Assembly: GCA_022606425.2 (NCBI GenBank)
Contig: JAHDVF020000074.1
Span: 496,001-560,000 of the forward strand
Source: Lepidostoma basale
Taxonomy: Eukaryota > Arthropoda > Insecta > Trichoptera > Lepidostomatidae
Reading direction: 5' to 3'
Length of the DNA stretch: 64,000 bases
A model generated the notes under the pieces. It saw nothing but the letters and a program-made list of their open reading frames with translations, did not search any database and was not told where the DNA came from. Each line of letters starts with the position of its first letter. Position 1 is the first letter of the stretch. Position numbers and translations under genes: made by a program. Below, in pieces: positions 10,780 through 21,259 of the stretch.

Positions 10780-10990
10780 AAGACTTTACACTACGATATA
10801 AACTTATATCGTTTTCCCAATGATCAATGCATAAAGCCTTAATCAGTGTGTTCATTCATTAAAATATCGTCATTATGGAATTATTTGTCGAACTTATATC
10901 GTTCTCCCGATGATGAAGGTGTAAAGCATTCGAAACATGTCGAGAAGAAAAAACTCAATAGTGGAAAAAACAGTATTTTAATTCATAAAA
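10780..10990 (+). repeat. Fold-back repeat, CGAAACATGTCGAG family
   Basis: Two facing copies are present: a decayed left one (TTTCTCGATATGTTTCGAAG) and a clearer right one at 10901-10945. The right one reads CCGATGA, one base, a GAA...TTC hairpin, then GAAACATGTCGAGAAG. The stem TTCTC/GAGAA closes the motif. The TTTTAATTCATAAAAA end is shared with 23475-23640 and 60000-60125. Confidence 0.7.
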
Positions 10991-11069
10991 AATTCGTCAT
11001 TATGTGTTGCCAGTGATAATGCCTTAGGTTTATGTAAAATCAAAGCGTTTTTGTTTTGTCTTTTAAGAA

Positions 11070-11460
11070 AAATAAACTGCTCTCTTCTTCTTAAGCCTTC
11101 TTGTCTCTTCAGTCTTCCATTTTCTTCCATTTTCTTCCACTCGTCCCCGTCTTAACCCTTCAGCATTCAGGTCATTCCAGCTATTCGAGGAATGTCGTCA
11201 GTCTACCTTAAAGGTGGCCTCTTGACACTTATTTTCTATGTCAAAGGTCTCCTTGACATATGTCCAGCCTACTGACACTTCAGTTTAGCTGTATGATCCA
11301 TGATGTCACTTACTTTGGTTCAGCGTCTTATTTCTTCATTACTTTTTATGTTTTGTCCCGGAGACTCACCCCGAACATTTGCATCTCCGTGGATCGTTAT
11401 GTGATATTTAATTTGTCAACAGTTTTTACTGTTAGGGTGGTTGCATCTTGACTATTTTTA
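11070..11460 (-). mobile_element. LINE family G 3'-end relic
   Basis: Minus-strand translation gives RMFGVSLRDK, then TKVTDIMDHTAKLKCQWAGH, then a TDDI-RIAGM block. It ends in a GAAG-type tail at about 11071-11110. The region contains stops. The same domain order (TKVTD, WQWAGH, RWTDDLKRIAG) occurs at 63700-63992. The plus frame at 11260-11451 is a shadow. Confidence 0.75.
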
Positions 11461-11639
11461 GGATAGGCAGTATGCATGCATCAACATTTTTCTTTTCAAG
11501 CAAATTAAACACTGCTTGTACACAACTTTTAACCATTTCTTACTCAACTATTTGTTCCATATTATCAAACCACCGCGTGGTCATTGCGATCACCAAGTGA
11601 TCATTTTTTTAAATTCTACTAATGATATAATCAACGTGT

Positions 11640-12112
11640 GATTTATCATTTTCTACTGACGTTTCGGAGATCGTTGCAGTCTCCATCTTCAGGGTAATGT
11701 GGTGGTGGTAATGAGTGTGATATGAGTTGTGTCTCTACCGTAGCAAGACTCCTTCGGCATTTTTCAAAACCTTTATTGCCTTTAGCGTTTTGATGTGCTG
11801 TTTTATGCGCATGAAGTTAGGGGTAATCGATTGATCTCTACATCTGAGGAGAATGGCCAAACTGGTGAGTAACTTTGCTTTCCTTTGTCTCAGAGAATCA
11901 ATTCGACGTGTGTCAATGAAGATATCCTCCCCATAGAGGTTCGTCAAATAATCGCGTAAATTTTCAAGGTTGGCAGCAATATGTTTTGTGTGATTTGGAG
12001 ACTGCAACGATCTCCGAAACGTCGGTCGAGAAGGAGAAACCACACGTTGTTACCCAAAATTACACAAAACATATTGCTGCCAACCGTGAAAATCTACGCA
12101 ATTATTAAATGA
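11640..12112 (-). mobile_element. Penelope-like element, 5' region with start of ORF
   Basis: The minus frame 12043-11735 contains LTSLAILLRCRDQSITPNFM preceded by NLYGEDIFIDTRRIDS. This resembles the N-terminal part of Penelope-like element proteins, where an L-x-F-L-x-x-C-R-D-x-x-I-x-P segment precedes the reverse transcriptase; the match is from memory of the family. It is flanked by two facing copies of a hammerhead-like motif, near 11661-11692 (minus) and 11995-12025. A ~47-bp inverted repeat (11945-11993 / 12061-12107) repeats the coding start on the other strand, so the copy is rearranged. Reverse transcriptase and GIY-YIG domains are absent. It is a fragment. Confidence 0.6.
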
Positions 12113-12149
12113 TATAATCATTCGGTATTCTATAATACTCGTACATCGT

Positions 12150-12395
12150 TTTCACGCACATACTTCTCAGTAATCTAATTTATACGGCATTTATCCTTCT
12201 TTTGGCAGCTACAAGCTTCCCTTCCATACATAAGGATTAACTCCATTATGTATAATACTACCATATTTACTTCAATAGATAATTTTTTATTTGCAGAGAT
12301 GACATAGAGTGCACCGTTTATTTTGTTCCCAGTTCTTCTTTCAATGTCTTTCTCCATTTTTCCGTATCTTTTAAACATGCTTCATATAAAATATA
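12150..12395 (-). mobile_element. LINE family A internal fragment
   Basis: The frame 12378-12175 reads RYGKMEKDIERRTGNKINGA and ends near CQKKDKCRIN. It parallels the 37914-38095 copy (KMEKDIERRVGAGNKINGAL). This is the segment just after the reverse transcriptase palm. It lacks both ends. Confidence 0.75.
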
Positions 12396-12399
12396 ATGT

Positions 12400-12855
12400 A
12401 CTATTAAATACTACTTTGAGATAATAATAAAAAAGATGTAAGAACCGATTCCTCTAGCGATATTTTTAAATCGGTGACTTACACACATATAAAACAATTA
12501 ATATCATGAAAACTGTTTTACTGTAGCTCATCAATTTCACAGAGGGAATAACGATATCGCATTATTGACAGTGAGCGCTTCAAATTTGCTTTTACTTTAC
12601 GTGTTTCCGTAAAATGTGGCGATAAATTCATACTGATAAACGCAACAAAATGATTGATCATTCCAAATTACATGTAGACACCGCGTCGTTCAAATCTGTC
12701 ACAGTTGTTCTGATTGTTCGTCGCTACCACAATACACGCATATTCCCAACCAATGGAGTATTGAAAATAATTTAATTAAGTACAAATACAATTTTTTTTA
12801 TGCCGTATTTTGTGCGTGTAATAAAAACTTTATCAAATGTGATGCAGAAATGCAA
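12400..12855. other. Unassigned AT-rich DNA
   Basis: No gene or repeat was recognised. It is slightly more complex at 12640-12760. Confidence 0.3.
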
Positions 12856-12859
12856 AAAC

Positions 12860-13025
12860 GATTGTTATTAAGATAATCAAATGATTTTATTGAAATCTCT
12901 TGATGGAAGTTCATTTTAAATAATAATTTTAAAAAACGATGTTTTGTAACTTCTTCCACTTTTGTCTTTATTTCGACATCGACCGGTTTCGCTAGGATCG
13001 CTGGCAACGACAGACTGGTCTAGAC
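12860..13025 (-). repeat. AAACCGGTC repeat family copy
   Basis: The minus strand carries the family order: CTGTCG-type start, a hairpin, GAAACCGGTCGATGTCG, AATAAAGACAAAAGTGGAAG, a spacer, then AACTTCCATCAAGAGATTTC. Confidence 0.75.
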
Positions 13026-13084
13026 GGTTGTTTTTATAATAATAGCAAATTTCAATAATCAATACAACAGAAAAAGTATGTTTC

Positions 13085-13255
13085 CCAGGACTTGGCACAT
13101 GACTCTCGTATCCTCAACAGTCATAAATCGTGTCATACATGCACGTACATTTTTCCACACGTTACCGACGATTAAAATTTTGAATGATTTGATCATGTCA
13201 CGTTTTCCTCGGTCTTGATTATCCCTTGCTCCATTCACATCAACTATTTTTTATT
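13085..13255 (-). mobile_element. LINE family A decayed fragment
   Basis: The plus strand shows the complement of family A blocks: CATAAATCGTGTCATACATG, CACGTTTTCCTCGGTC, and TTCACATCAAC. It has no (TTAG)n tail. Confidence 0.65.
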
Positions 13256-13479
13256 TTTACTATTATTTCTTCATTAATATTTATTTGTTTGGTTTAATAA
13301 ATAAAATATTATTGACAAATTAAGGCAGCGAGAAAAAGATACCGGTATGAACTAGAAATAGGATAAGTGAAATTGAACTCCATAGTTTATTTTTATGTAC
13401 TAGTATAAAATCTATGCAGTTTTCATAAAATAAAATGGGCATGTAATATGTATTTAGATTTTATCCACTTGTTTTTTTT

Positions 13480-13585
13480 TTGTTTCACCGGTTTCGTCAG
13501 TTTGCTTCCATCTTCTGGTAGCATCAACATCACTAGAAGGTGGCAGCAAGCTAACATAACTGGTTAAAACTAAAAAGCAAGTTGA
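13480..13585. repeat. Fold-back repeat, AAACCGGT type
   Basis: Facing arms ACCGGTTTCGTCAGTTTGCT and AGCAAGCTAACATAACTGGT flank CATCTTCTGG / CTAGAAGGTG. The minus strand gives CAGAAGA, one base, a hairpin, GAAACCGGT. Confidence 0.65.
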
Positions 13586-14250
13586 ATAAAAAAATCGCTA
13601 AACTTTAATTCAATAGATTATTTACAATAAAATCCTACCAAGAAATTTAATTTAAATCATTAGTATTAAATGAGGAAACGGAGATTTAAAAAAAAAATCG
13701 CAGTATAACTATAAAATAAGAATTTAGGTGAGTTTACATAATTTTAAGTGGGTTTGTTGAAAATTAATCAACATTTCTACGGCATCTTGTTGATCTTACT
13801 TTTAAACGATTTTTTCTCAATTTCCCAACCCCCGCAACGGAAAACTCTTCGCCTATTTACATTTTTAATTTATAACTGCCTTGAAGTTATCTCGGCTATG
13901 GCTCATTTTAATCTCAGAAAACATGTTTACGGAAAGCGAGTTAAAATCTCATTGTTTATAATATAATTCTTACACAATGTACGGGGCAATTTATCTTTTT
14001 TTATTGTGCGTAGAGAGAGCGTTAATTCGAAATTGGCTTGAATAATTTTAGAGCGGTTCCTTGGAATAAAGACTTTACGTTGTCTCGGGAAACTGTTATC
14101 TTTCTTTGGCCAAAACTTATTCGTTTTCAAGTTTTTGTATACTACACAACGCCTTTAAATCTGTAATAATAGGATGCTTTCACTCAACAAATAAACTACT
14201 GAAATAAAGATAATCGATCAAAACACTTATTTTTCTTATACTTCGAAGAT
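13585..14250. other. AT-rich DNA, no gene recognised
   Basis: The frames at 13748-13966 and 13927-14130 have no recognisable motifs. Confidence 0.3.
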
Positions 14251-14254
14251 TGTA

Positions 14255-14312
14255 CAGCTCATATCGAGCATTGGCCTCTATCAGTCCTCGCCTCCAAGCA
14301 TTTATGTAACCT
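14255..14312 (-). mobile_element. LINE family D fragment
   Basis: The complement of GTGCTTGGAGGCGAGGACTG and of the AGAGGCCAA block matches the 9230-9280 region of the family D relic. It abuts the LINE H tail at 14313. Confidence 0.6.
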
Positions 14313-14800
14313 GTTCAAATCAAATCAGTTTATTTTCTCAAAAGATATTACAAACAATAATTATAGCTTAAGGCATCTATTCAGGAGAGGTAACATATAA
14401 TAAATATGTAATATCAGGAACGCACGAGAGATGTTTCGACATTAGGAATACAAGAAACTCTCCAAATTTAAGAGTATTTGTATTCTGAACGTACTTTTAC
14501 GAATATGAATGACGTCGGTCTCCGAAGCGATCATGTTTAACAGTTTGATTACTCTCCCCACCGGCCTCACCAGAGGCAGGTTAGTTCTGCATAAAACAGA
14601 CTGTGCTGACGCTGTTGAAGATAACCATCCGGAACATAAAGTTGGATAGTCTCGAAGATGACGGAGTTCTCAAAGAATCCCCTGATAAGTCTGAAGAAAT
14701 GGGTAAGTGTCCACTCATTCCTCATTATCAAGAGAAATGCAGTGGGATAAAGCCACGGATTGCTACCAAACTCCTTTGTGCAGAGATATCTCAAAAATCA
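14313..14800 (-). mobile_element. LINE family H 3'-end relic with (TTTGA)n tail
   Basis: This is the minus-strand counterpart of 47985-48512. It begins at the left with the complement of a TTTGATTTGA tail. It carries the blocks for MPVGRAIKLLD, the LYVPDGYLQQ block and EFGSNPWLYPTAFLL. The frame 14794-14567 (MRYLCTKEFGSNPWLYPTAF) is the genuine strand. The plus-strand frame 14603-14818 is its shadow. Stops interrupt it. Confidence 0.75.
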
Positions 14801-14804
14801 TTTC

Positions 14805-15090
14805 TGAACCCTCTCTGAAACTCTACCAGTTCGGAGAATAGATCACAACATGTGCACCTTTGCCACCTTCCAGTCTAGTAAAAAATTGGTAAAGTCATTT
14901 CGTTTTAATTGATTAATTATTATTTTCACAATTTTTAAGCTCCATTCACTTGTAACCCGCCCCAGCCCTTCTTTCGACGTCACTTATTTATTTGCTTCAA
15001 CGAATAAAATGGATTATCTTAATAATAAAATGTGTAATATAAATAATACTGATCCACATGTATATACTCGTAAAACAGTAAGTTCATAAC
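14805..15090. other. Unassigned segment
   Basis: A short stretch at 14822-14880 resembles, inverted, 16090-16140 upstream of the next LINE H relic, so it may be more of family H. The rest is AT-rich. Confidence 0.3.
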
Positions 15091-15245
15091 AGTGTCATCA
15101 CTCTGTCGATGCCAGCGTGTCTAGCGAAACCGGTCACTGTCAAAATATAGACAAAAATGGAAGTAGTTTATAAAAACATAAGTTTATTTAATTATTGTTT
15201 TAAATGAACTTCCATTAAGAGATTTTAATAAAATCATTAGATAAT
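15090..15245 (+). repeat. AAACCGGTC repeat family copy
   Basis: CTGTCGA, one base, a GCCAG hairpin and GAAACCGGTC lie at 15103-15134. They are followed by AAAATATAGACAAAAATGGA and, after a spacer, AACTTCCATTAAGAGATTTT. Confidence 0.75.
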
Positions 15246-15559
15246 CTTAATGAAACTACTTATTTATACAATAGATTATTTACTTTCCTAGTTTAAAAAT
15301 ATTTATTTTTCATGGATTTTAACAAGGCGATTAATATTCCAATAATAAGTTTACTAATTGAAATAAAAAAAATATATATGAATCCAATATATAATATAAA
15401 TAACGTTTTGTTAAAATAAATTCAGATTCAGCATTAAATTAATTCAGTAATATTACGAAATGCGTTTGGTAGGTTAATAAATGTATAGTTTGGGTACTCC
15501 ATGAAAATATTAGTCAATAATTTTATCTTTTGTTCAGATTATATTACCATTTAAGCCTC

Positions 15560-15800
15560 ACAAAGCAAAACTAAAATCAATTTCCAACAGAATCCCCATT
15601 CGATCGGAATAGAATCCAAATTCAAATAGAATTGGCGGCAAAAAAATCAAGTCGGAATGACCGACCGATGTTATTGTTATTGATTTGAGGTCGGGTCGGT
15701 CCATAGTCCGCGCCGTCCGGGGTAAGTACTTGAACCAAATTGAATGGCTAGATACACAATCGGAATAGACTAAGAAAAACAACCCACCTACATACAAATA
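15560..15800. other. GC-richer unassigned island
   Basis: A non-repetitive segment with higher GC (GGTCGGGTCGGTCC, then GCGCCGTCCGGGG) sits in AT-rich DNA. The minus frame of 79 codons has no recognised domain. A conserved non-coding element is possible. Confidence 0.3.
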
Positions 15801-16075
15801 GATTCTTAATTCAAATTATGTCAAATGATACAGATACTTTTTTGGTACCTCAATATTTCGAGGATTTATTTGTGTGCTTGGTTACGAAGATACCGTTTTT
15901 ATCATTTTTCAAAAATTACATGAATTAATTAATAGATAGAGTTAATTTTAGGCTACGATATATAATTAAAAATTAAAAGAACACTAAATTTATAAAAGTA
16001 AACACGATTGTTTAATGGTTTTACTTGGATTAAATTTATATAATAAATTATATAAATAGCAGTGACAAATTGGTT
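15800..16075. other. AT-rich spacer
   Basis: Nothing recognised. Confidence 0.3.
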
Positions 16076-16189
16076 TCGCCTTCTTCAAAACCTTCGATAA
16101 TGATTCAGTTGTAGCAAAACATCCCTGTTTAGAGCTGGTGAATCTAAAGTAAAAATAGCCGTGATGTTGTCCAACGTCCGATAAGGTAT

Positions 16190-16421
16190 CTCTACATGAG
16201 AGAGTATGGTAGTTATCCATGGCTCTATCCCACGGCATTTCTTTTGGGAATGGTCGGAACCAATTCTTTACAGCTTCGAAGAGATGAGCATCTTATTACC
16301 CATTTCCTTAAATTAATCTGGGGATATTTCAAGAACTGGTCCGTGCTAGAGGTTGCTGGTTGATTTGTCAGTCTGTTGAGTTTGTTGTCTTTTGAGTTAA
16401 CAAACTGATTTGATTTGATAA
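16190..16421 (+). mobile_element. LINE family H relic
   Basis: Plus-strand translation gives YLYMREYGSYPWLYPTAFLL, then NSLQLRRDEHLITHFLKLIW. It ends in a TTTGATTTGATAAG tail at 16408-16421. It matches 47990-48110 closely but lacks the MPVGRAIKLLD segment, so it carries an internal deletion. The minus frames here are shadows. Confidence 0.75.
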
Positions 16422-16689
16422 GAGAGGAACAAGAAAAAGAAGAAGAAAGTCTGTTTACTGCTCGAGCAAAAATCTCCATCTTTCATCGTTTTACAGAACT
16501 ACACGTTTTATCATAATATGGTTATCAAATAAAATAAAAACTTCCCCGGAAAAATTTATTTAAAACTTTTTTTCTTTTTTTATGTATTCCCTTAATTACT
16601 ACAGTTATTATGAAGATAATTTATACTTAAAACAGTTATATTTGAAATAAAAATAAAGGAAGTCTAAACCATTGGCCATGACTTAATTA

Positions 16690-17000
16690 AATGCTGTATT
16701 TTTACTCGGCGTGGCGGTTTAATTCTTGTTCGTATTCCGGGAAGAATTAAAAATTCAACAATAGAACGTCGAGAATTGCAGCTCCGCAACTATTTGACCC
16801 TTTTTGAATACGGAGCCGTATCTCCGTCGCCGTCCCTCTCGCCCCTTGGGGATAGTAATTCCGTCTCATTCGGCACAAAGCCGAGAGAAAGTTGTGGACA
16901 CAGCCGAACAAAACTTATGTAAATCTTTCACATCAAATAAACGGCAAAGAAACCACAATTTTGACCAAGTAAATCAAAGAAAACGAATGCTCAGAATCGA
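16690..17000. other. GC-richer unassigned island
   Basis: The sequence is complex and non-repetitive, with CGGAGCCGTATCTCCGTCGC and CTCTCGCCCCTTGG. The plus frame 16804-17004 has no family I recognise. Either a conserved non-coding element or an unrecognised exon. Confidence 0.3.
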
Positions 17001-17178
17001 GTAGCTACCCAGCATTCATCAAAGTGGGTTCAGGAAAGGGTTTTTGTTTTATCAAGAAAAAAGTTTTCAAAATAAATATATTAATATTGTTATTATTTAG
17101 ATTTTGTCTTGCGTTATGGAATGTATAAATAAGTTATGTAAATGTTTGGTGCTTTCTCGTTTCTTCTCTTCTTCTTCT

Positions 17179-17655
17179 TTAACTAACTAACTAACTAACC
17201 ATCACGCCGTTTCCCCGGAGGGGTAGGCAGAGAGGATAGATCGCCACATTGTTCTATCCTGACATAACTCTCGCGCATCTTTTACATTCACACATCGTGA
17301 CATGCACGCTCGTCGATTGTTCCTACTTCGAACATGGCCGCCTTTCAGTAATTGATTAATTTGGTCATGCCATGTCTTCCTTGGCCTTCCTCCATTCTTC
17401 CCTCATCCATTCGTTCCATATGTCCAAACCATCTTAGAGACCCTTTCTTGATTTTATTTATCTCGCGTTCATCCGCTTTACATTCCTTTCTTCTTTCATC
17501 ATTAGATATTCTATCATACATTGTTTTCCGCACATCCTTCTTAGTGACCTCATTTCTTCGGCGTTTATCCTACTTTCATCCTTCTTCTGCCAACTCCAAG
17601 CTTCACTTTCATACGTAAGGGTCGGTACTAAAACTCCATTGTGCACTGCCATCTC
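17179..17655 (-). mobile_element. LINE family A 3' end, 5'-truncated
   Basis: The tail (CTAA)n on the plus strand at 17179-17200 is (TTAG)n on the coding strand. Moving right come the complements of GGAGACGGCGTGATGG, MHNGVLVPTLTY and SWQKKDESRIN. Two overlapping minus frames, 17652-17458 (MRSLRRMCGKQ) and 17533-17345 (KGSLRWFGHMERMDEGRM), show a frameshift near 17530. It abuts GAA-rich LINE sequence on both sides, so it may have inserted into a (GAA)n tail. Confidence 0.85.
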
Positions 17656-17870
17656 GTCTTCTTCGTCTTTAATAAGATCGGGTGATATGTTGATTCGGAA
17701 TTCGCCTCCTCTTGCGTTGCGGAAAACCAGCTATCTCTCCATCTTTTTGGTGGCCTGACAGGTTGACGTTGGCTTACGGGTATCCCGTTTGCAGCAGTGT
17801 ATGCGATTCTGTGAGTGTCTATACGATTTACATGGTTTTACCAAAAGACAGTCATCCAGCCAACACAGGT
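17656..17870 (-). mobile_element. LINE fragment with GAA-type tail, unassigned family
   Basis: It starts with the complement of a GAAGAAGAC tail and continues into complex sequence (TTTTGGTGGCCTGACAGG on the plus strand) like LINE C-terminal coding. The frame is decayed. Confidence 0.45.
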
Positions 17871-18290
17871 ACTGAAGAATCCTAGTTATTTAAATTCTCA
17901 AGATACAAACAAGTAAGGTAATATTATCATATTTATTTTTTATTGTTTATGGAACAAGTGCAATTGTAGAAGCTTATTGCGTATAAGAAATATTCACATT
18001 TCTCAAATTTATTTTTCCAAAACTGTGCAAATTTGTATGTAATCAACCCGGTTGAAATTTAAAAAATGAACAAGCAACCAATCTCTGCATTGCAAAACCA
18101 GAATCGTCTCTTCGTTCTGTTCCATCTCACAATGTCCTTAGTACAATAGATTTTCTTTATTTTTGTGTTTATCGCTCTTATGTTTAAGAAGATTTTTACT
18201 TCTCATGTCTCTACACCGTAGGTCTGACAGGTCTTTTTTATTTCAAAAGTGCGAATACGAAATCATTTATTCATTCGTGTTAACATTCCC
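17871..18290. other. Unassigned AT-rich DNA
   Basis: Nothing recognised. Confidence 0.3.
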
Positions 18291-18295
18291 TTAGG

Positions 18296-18440
18296 TATAT
18301 GAATGAAATCGTCAAACTTATTAAATGACATTTGGCAAGGCAAAACATATCATTCGCAAAAATGTAATATAACTTCTAGAAAACAGACGTTTTTATTCGT
18401 ATTAATTAAAATATGAAATTTTATATCGCGGGGAAACTAT
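18296..18440. repeat. Fold-back element copy, GAAACATGTC family
   Basis: Right-arm blocks ACTTCTAGAAAACAGACG and TATTCGTATTAATT are clear. The left arm (TATATGAATGAAATCGTC) and the hairpin (TTTGGCAAGGCAAAAC) are decayed. Confidence 0.6.
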
Positions 18441-19590
18441 AATAAATTTTATTTTTTCAAATATTATGTAAAACTGCAAATGGATTATTAAATGTTAAGG
18501 GAAACGTTCGTTTTCTAGAAATTTGTTTATTTACATTAGATAAAGCCCTTGCAAGATGAAAGACGTCTTTAATTGAATTTTTAATTCATTAACCATAAAA
18601 AATACAATTTCGAATGAATTTGTTTTGATTTGACGAATTTGAATTATACAAATTCTTAAATTAAAAGGTTTTCTATAAGTTTACAACTTTGAACATATTT
18701 ATCGATCCATGAAAAATCATGTGAAATTCCATATTTAATATTATGGTCATAATTTTGATAAGAAAATTCCAATATTTTGTTTAAAAAAAATCGAAATATA
18801 TTTGTATACGATATAAAAAGTTACGTTTTTTTTTTCATATAAAAGAACAGCTCGTTTGCTAGACATATTATTTTCGAACACTTCGTAAAAAGAAAATAAT
18901 AGCGAAAAAACGCTTCAATCTTATATAGGAGTGAAAAGAATTTATTTTTAAAATTATAAAGTCAATGAAATATTAGAGTATAATGTGTCTGTTCATACTA
19001 TGAAAAAAGAACACCTTATGAAGTGCAAAAATAATAATCTGTTTTTCAAAGAAATTATCTCCGACCTACAGACTAGAACGTCTCGCTTCTCTTTTATTGT
19101 GTCTACTGCGATCGTAGGATGGTGGATTTTTTTTCATTATTCTTGTACAGTGCAAAAGGATGGGGAAGGCTGAACTCTTTGTACTAAGACTTTGATTCAA
19201 ACAATCGCTTCAAAAGGAAAAAAAAAATTAAAAATTTTCTATTTATATTTGAGAATTTGCCTTATCGTATTTTTAGAAAACGATTGTTTATAAAATAAAA
19301 ATGAAAACCTATTTAATAAAATATTAATAAACATTATATGTATATGAATACCCTTCACAAATTATAAACTACCCTAGGAAGTATCATTGGAAATTTTTTG
19401 AAAATAAGCAAGAAGAAGAAAGTTATGGCATATTCTTCCTCTTTCTTCGTTGCTGAGAGTCGTGATCCATGGAATTACCCATGGTTAAAACAAAACACCT
19501 CAAATCCTCTCTGGTATTTCCAGCTCACAACGTTGAATAGAGAGGTTCCCTCCAGTCATCTTTTTAATCTGGTCAGGAGCTCGAGAGATA
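18440..19590. other. AT-rich DNA, no gene recognised
   Basis: The frame at 18985-19173 is uncharacterised. Homopolymer runs are common. Confidence 0.3.
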
Positions 19591-19970
19591 TCTTCTTCTC
19601 TCCTTCCTCAGCCCATTCCCGTCCACCTCCTCCATTCGCTTCCATGTCACTCTGTCCTGTGCAGACTGCATCCAGGTTATTCCGAAGTGTCTGTTCAGAT
19701 CATCCTTCCACCGTAGTTGCGGTCGCCCTGCACTTCTCTTTGCCGTCCACGGTCTCCACTTATTTTGCCTGAAAAACATCTAATAACAATATTTTGTTTT
19801 TGGTTACCTATCTCTCTATGTCATTGTGACCAAAGAAAGTCAATCGCCGACTGCATATTACAGATGGTCTTACTCTTATTTTAAGCCCATTAAGGACAGA
19901 GTCGTTAGTCAATTTTGAAATCCACGATATCTTCAGCATGCAAAGCCAACACCACATTTCAAAGACGTCA
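19591..19970 (-). mobile_element. LINE family E 3'-end relic
   Basis: The frame 19779-19573 reads RPWTAKRSAGRPQLRWKDDL, then GITWMQSAQDRVTWKRMEEV. It is nearly the same as the 42130-41990 copy. Upstream (19965-19790) a minus reading gives FEMWCWLCML and SRRLTFFGH, the usual R-M-L-x-I-S-W and F-G-H region of such elements. The GAAGAAGAT tail lies at about 19591. The plus frame 19398-19772 is a shadow. Confidence 0.75.
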
Positions 19971-20079
19971 CTGGATTTCATTTACAAGTTTCAGCAGCGT
20001 AAAAAAATATTGGGTATACGAGAATGCGCATAATTTATTATATTGAAGCATTAAATTATTAATAAGCCTTACTAGAAAC

Positions 20080-20360
20080 CTAATCATTTCGTCATATTTG
20101 TTCGATCGAGTAGCGCGCGTTTCGCACTTGCTTCCCGGAGTGTTCTGGTCTTTAAGTCTTAATGCCGGGAGATAACGCCGTCGGCTGGATACATAATTAA
20201 TTCGGATTGATGCAGTAAACTGCACGGGGAACTAATCCCCACCGAGGATTAATGACTCCGTTAGCCGGGATAAGGTAATGACAGTTATAAAGTCGGAAGC
20301 TGGCGGGGCTGCGTCCTGAATCTCCTTTAGATTATCCACGAGAGAGATTCAACTCGCATG
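20080..20360. other. GC-richer island with homeobox-type ATTA sites
   Basis: A complex, non-repetitive segment (GCGCGCGTTTCGCACTTG, GGGAGATAACGCCGTCGG, CTCCGTTAGCCGGGATAAGG) with several TAATTA/ATTA cores. No coding frame convinces. It looks like a candidate conserved regulatory element, by composition only. Confidence 0.3.
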
Positions 20361-20667
20361 TGTCGTTCCTATTGATCCATTATTAATGCTTTCCACAAAC
20401 CTATTTCGTAAATCTATTGTTTATAACATTCAATTTACATTAAAATTTTAACGATTTATGAATAGCGAGAAAAATATTTAGTGATTAAATGGAGAATTTT
20501 AAACACTGTATTATATTAATTAATGTACTATACTATAATGCACTATACTGTACTATATTAATTAATATTTTTTTTTTTTTTTCAAAATAAAAATAGTCCA
20601 TTGTTTTGGCCGAAACACTATGATACCTTAAATATATATATTTTTTTTAAAGACTAATATCAAGGAT
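20360..20667. other. AT-rich spacer with imperfect AT palindromes
   Basis: Repeats of TACTATA and ATATTAATTAAT at 20510-20565 form imperfect palindromes. No gene. Confidence 0.35.
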
Positions 20668-20979
20668 TTACATCAAGATGGTTTGGACACATGGAAAGAA
20701 TGAGTGAAGACAGAATGGTAAAGAAGGTATATGTAAACGGCGTGAACGGAGCTAGAAATAGAGGAAGGCCGAGGAAAACGTGGCACGATCAAATCAATCA
20801 AATATTGAATGTCGGACACGTGAGGAGTCGGAGAAATCGACGTGCGTGCATGACAAAATGTATGAATGTAGAGGAAGCGAGAGAAGTATGTCAGGACAGA
20901 ACAGTGTGGCGTTCCATTCTTTCTGCCTACCCCTCCGGGGAGACGGCGTGATGGTTAGTTAGTTAGTTAGTTACATCAA
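20668..20979 (+). mobile_element. LINE family A 3' end with 9-bp TSD
   Basis: The element occupies 20677-20970 and is flanked by TTACATCAA at 20668-20676 and 20971-20979. The frame 20691-20951 is open: MERMSEDRMVKKVYVNGVNG, then RGRPRKTWHDQINQILNVGH, then RACMTKCMNVEEAREVCQDR, ending RSILSAYPSGETA. It finishes in (TTAG)n at 20953-20970. The sequence is close to the 49696-50124 copy. Heavy 5' truncation leaves only the C-terminus, so it cannot move itself. The open, little-decayed frame suggests a younger insertion than its relatives here. Confidence 0.92.
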
Positions 20980-20984
20980 TGATA

Positions 20985-21130
20985 TTAGAATTTATTTTAC
21001 AATCTTCAATGTGAGCAGAAAATAGCTCATTATTATGAAGATGGAATCTGGTCGTGTCCAGGCTTGAACCCATGTCCCCTGGATCAGGAGCCAAGCGTTC
21101 GATCCCCTAGACCACTACCTAGACCGTTTT
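20985..21130 (-). mobile_element. tRNA-like repeat (second SINE-like family)
   Basis: On the minus strand from about 21125 a tRNA-like head appears: an A-box-like TAGTGGTCTAGGGG and a B-box GGTTCAAGCC. These are followed by TCACATTGAAGATTGTAAAA. The LINE A copy inserted at its far edge. A decayed relative lies at 7195-7315. Confidence 0.55.
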
Positions 21131-21258
21131 TTTGTATCACGATTGTATTTTACTTTACGCGACAGCTATTTCATCAACCATTGTAACACCTGATGAAGTC
21201 AACATAGGTTGATGAAACATCTGTCGCGTAAAATAAAATACAATTGTGATACAAAAAA
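21127..21258. repeat. Fold-back with ~50-bp arms
   Basis: Arms at 21127-21179 and 21207-21258 pair almost fully (TACGCGACAG / CTGTCGCGTA, ATTTCATCAACC / GGTTGATGAAAC). The loop and right arm read CTGATGA, AG, TCAAC, ATAG, GTTGA, T, GAAAC. This is close to a hammerhead core with a 5-bp stem II. Confidence 0.8.
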
Positions 21259-21259
21259 C

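Noticed and set aside
20953..20970. (TTAG)n runs as telomere-like repeats
   Set aside because: They are TTAG, not TTAGG, are only 4-5 units long and always sit at the 3' end of LINE A or its tail-sharing SINE.
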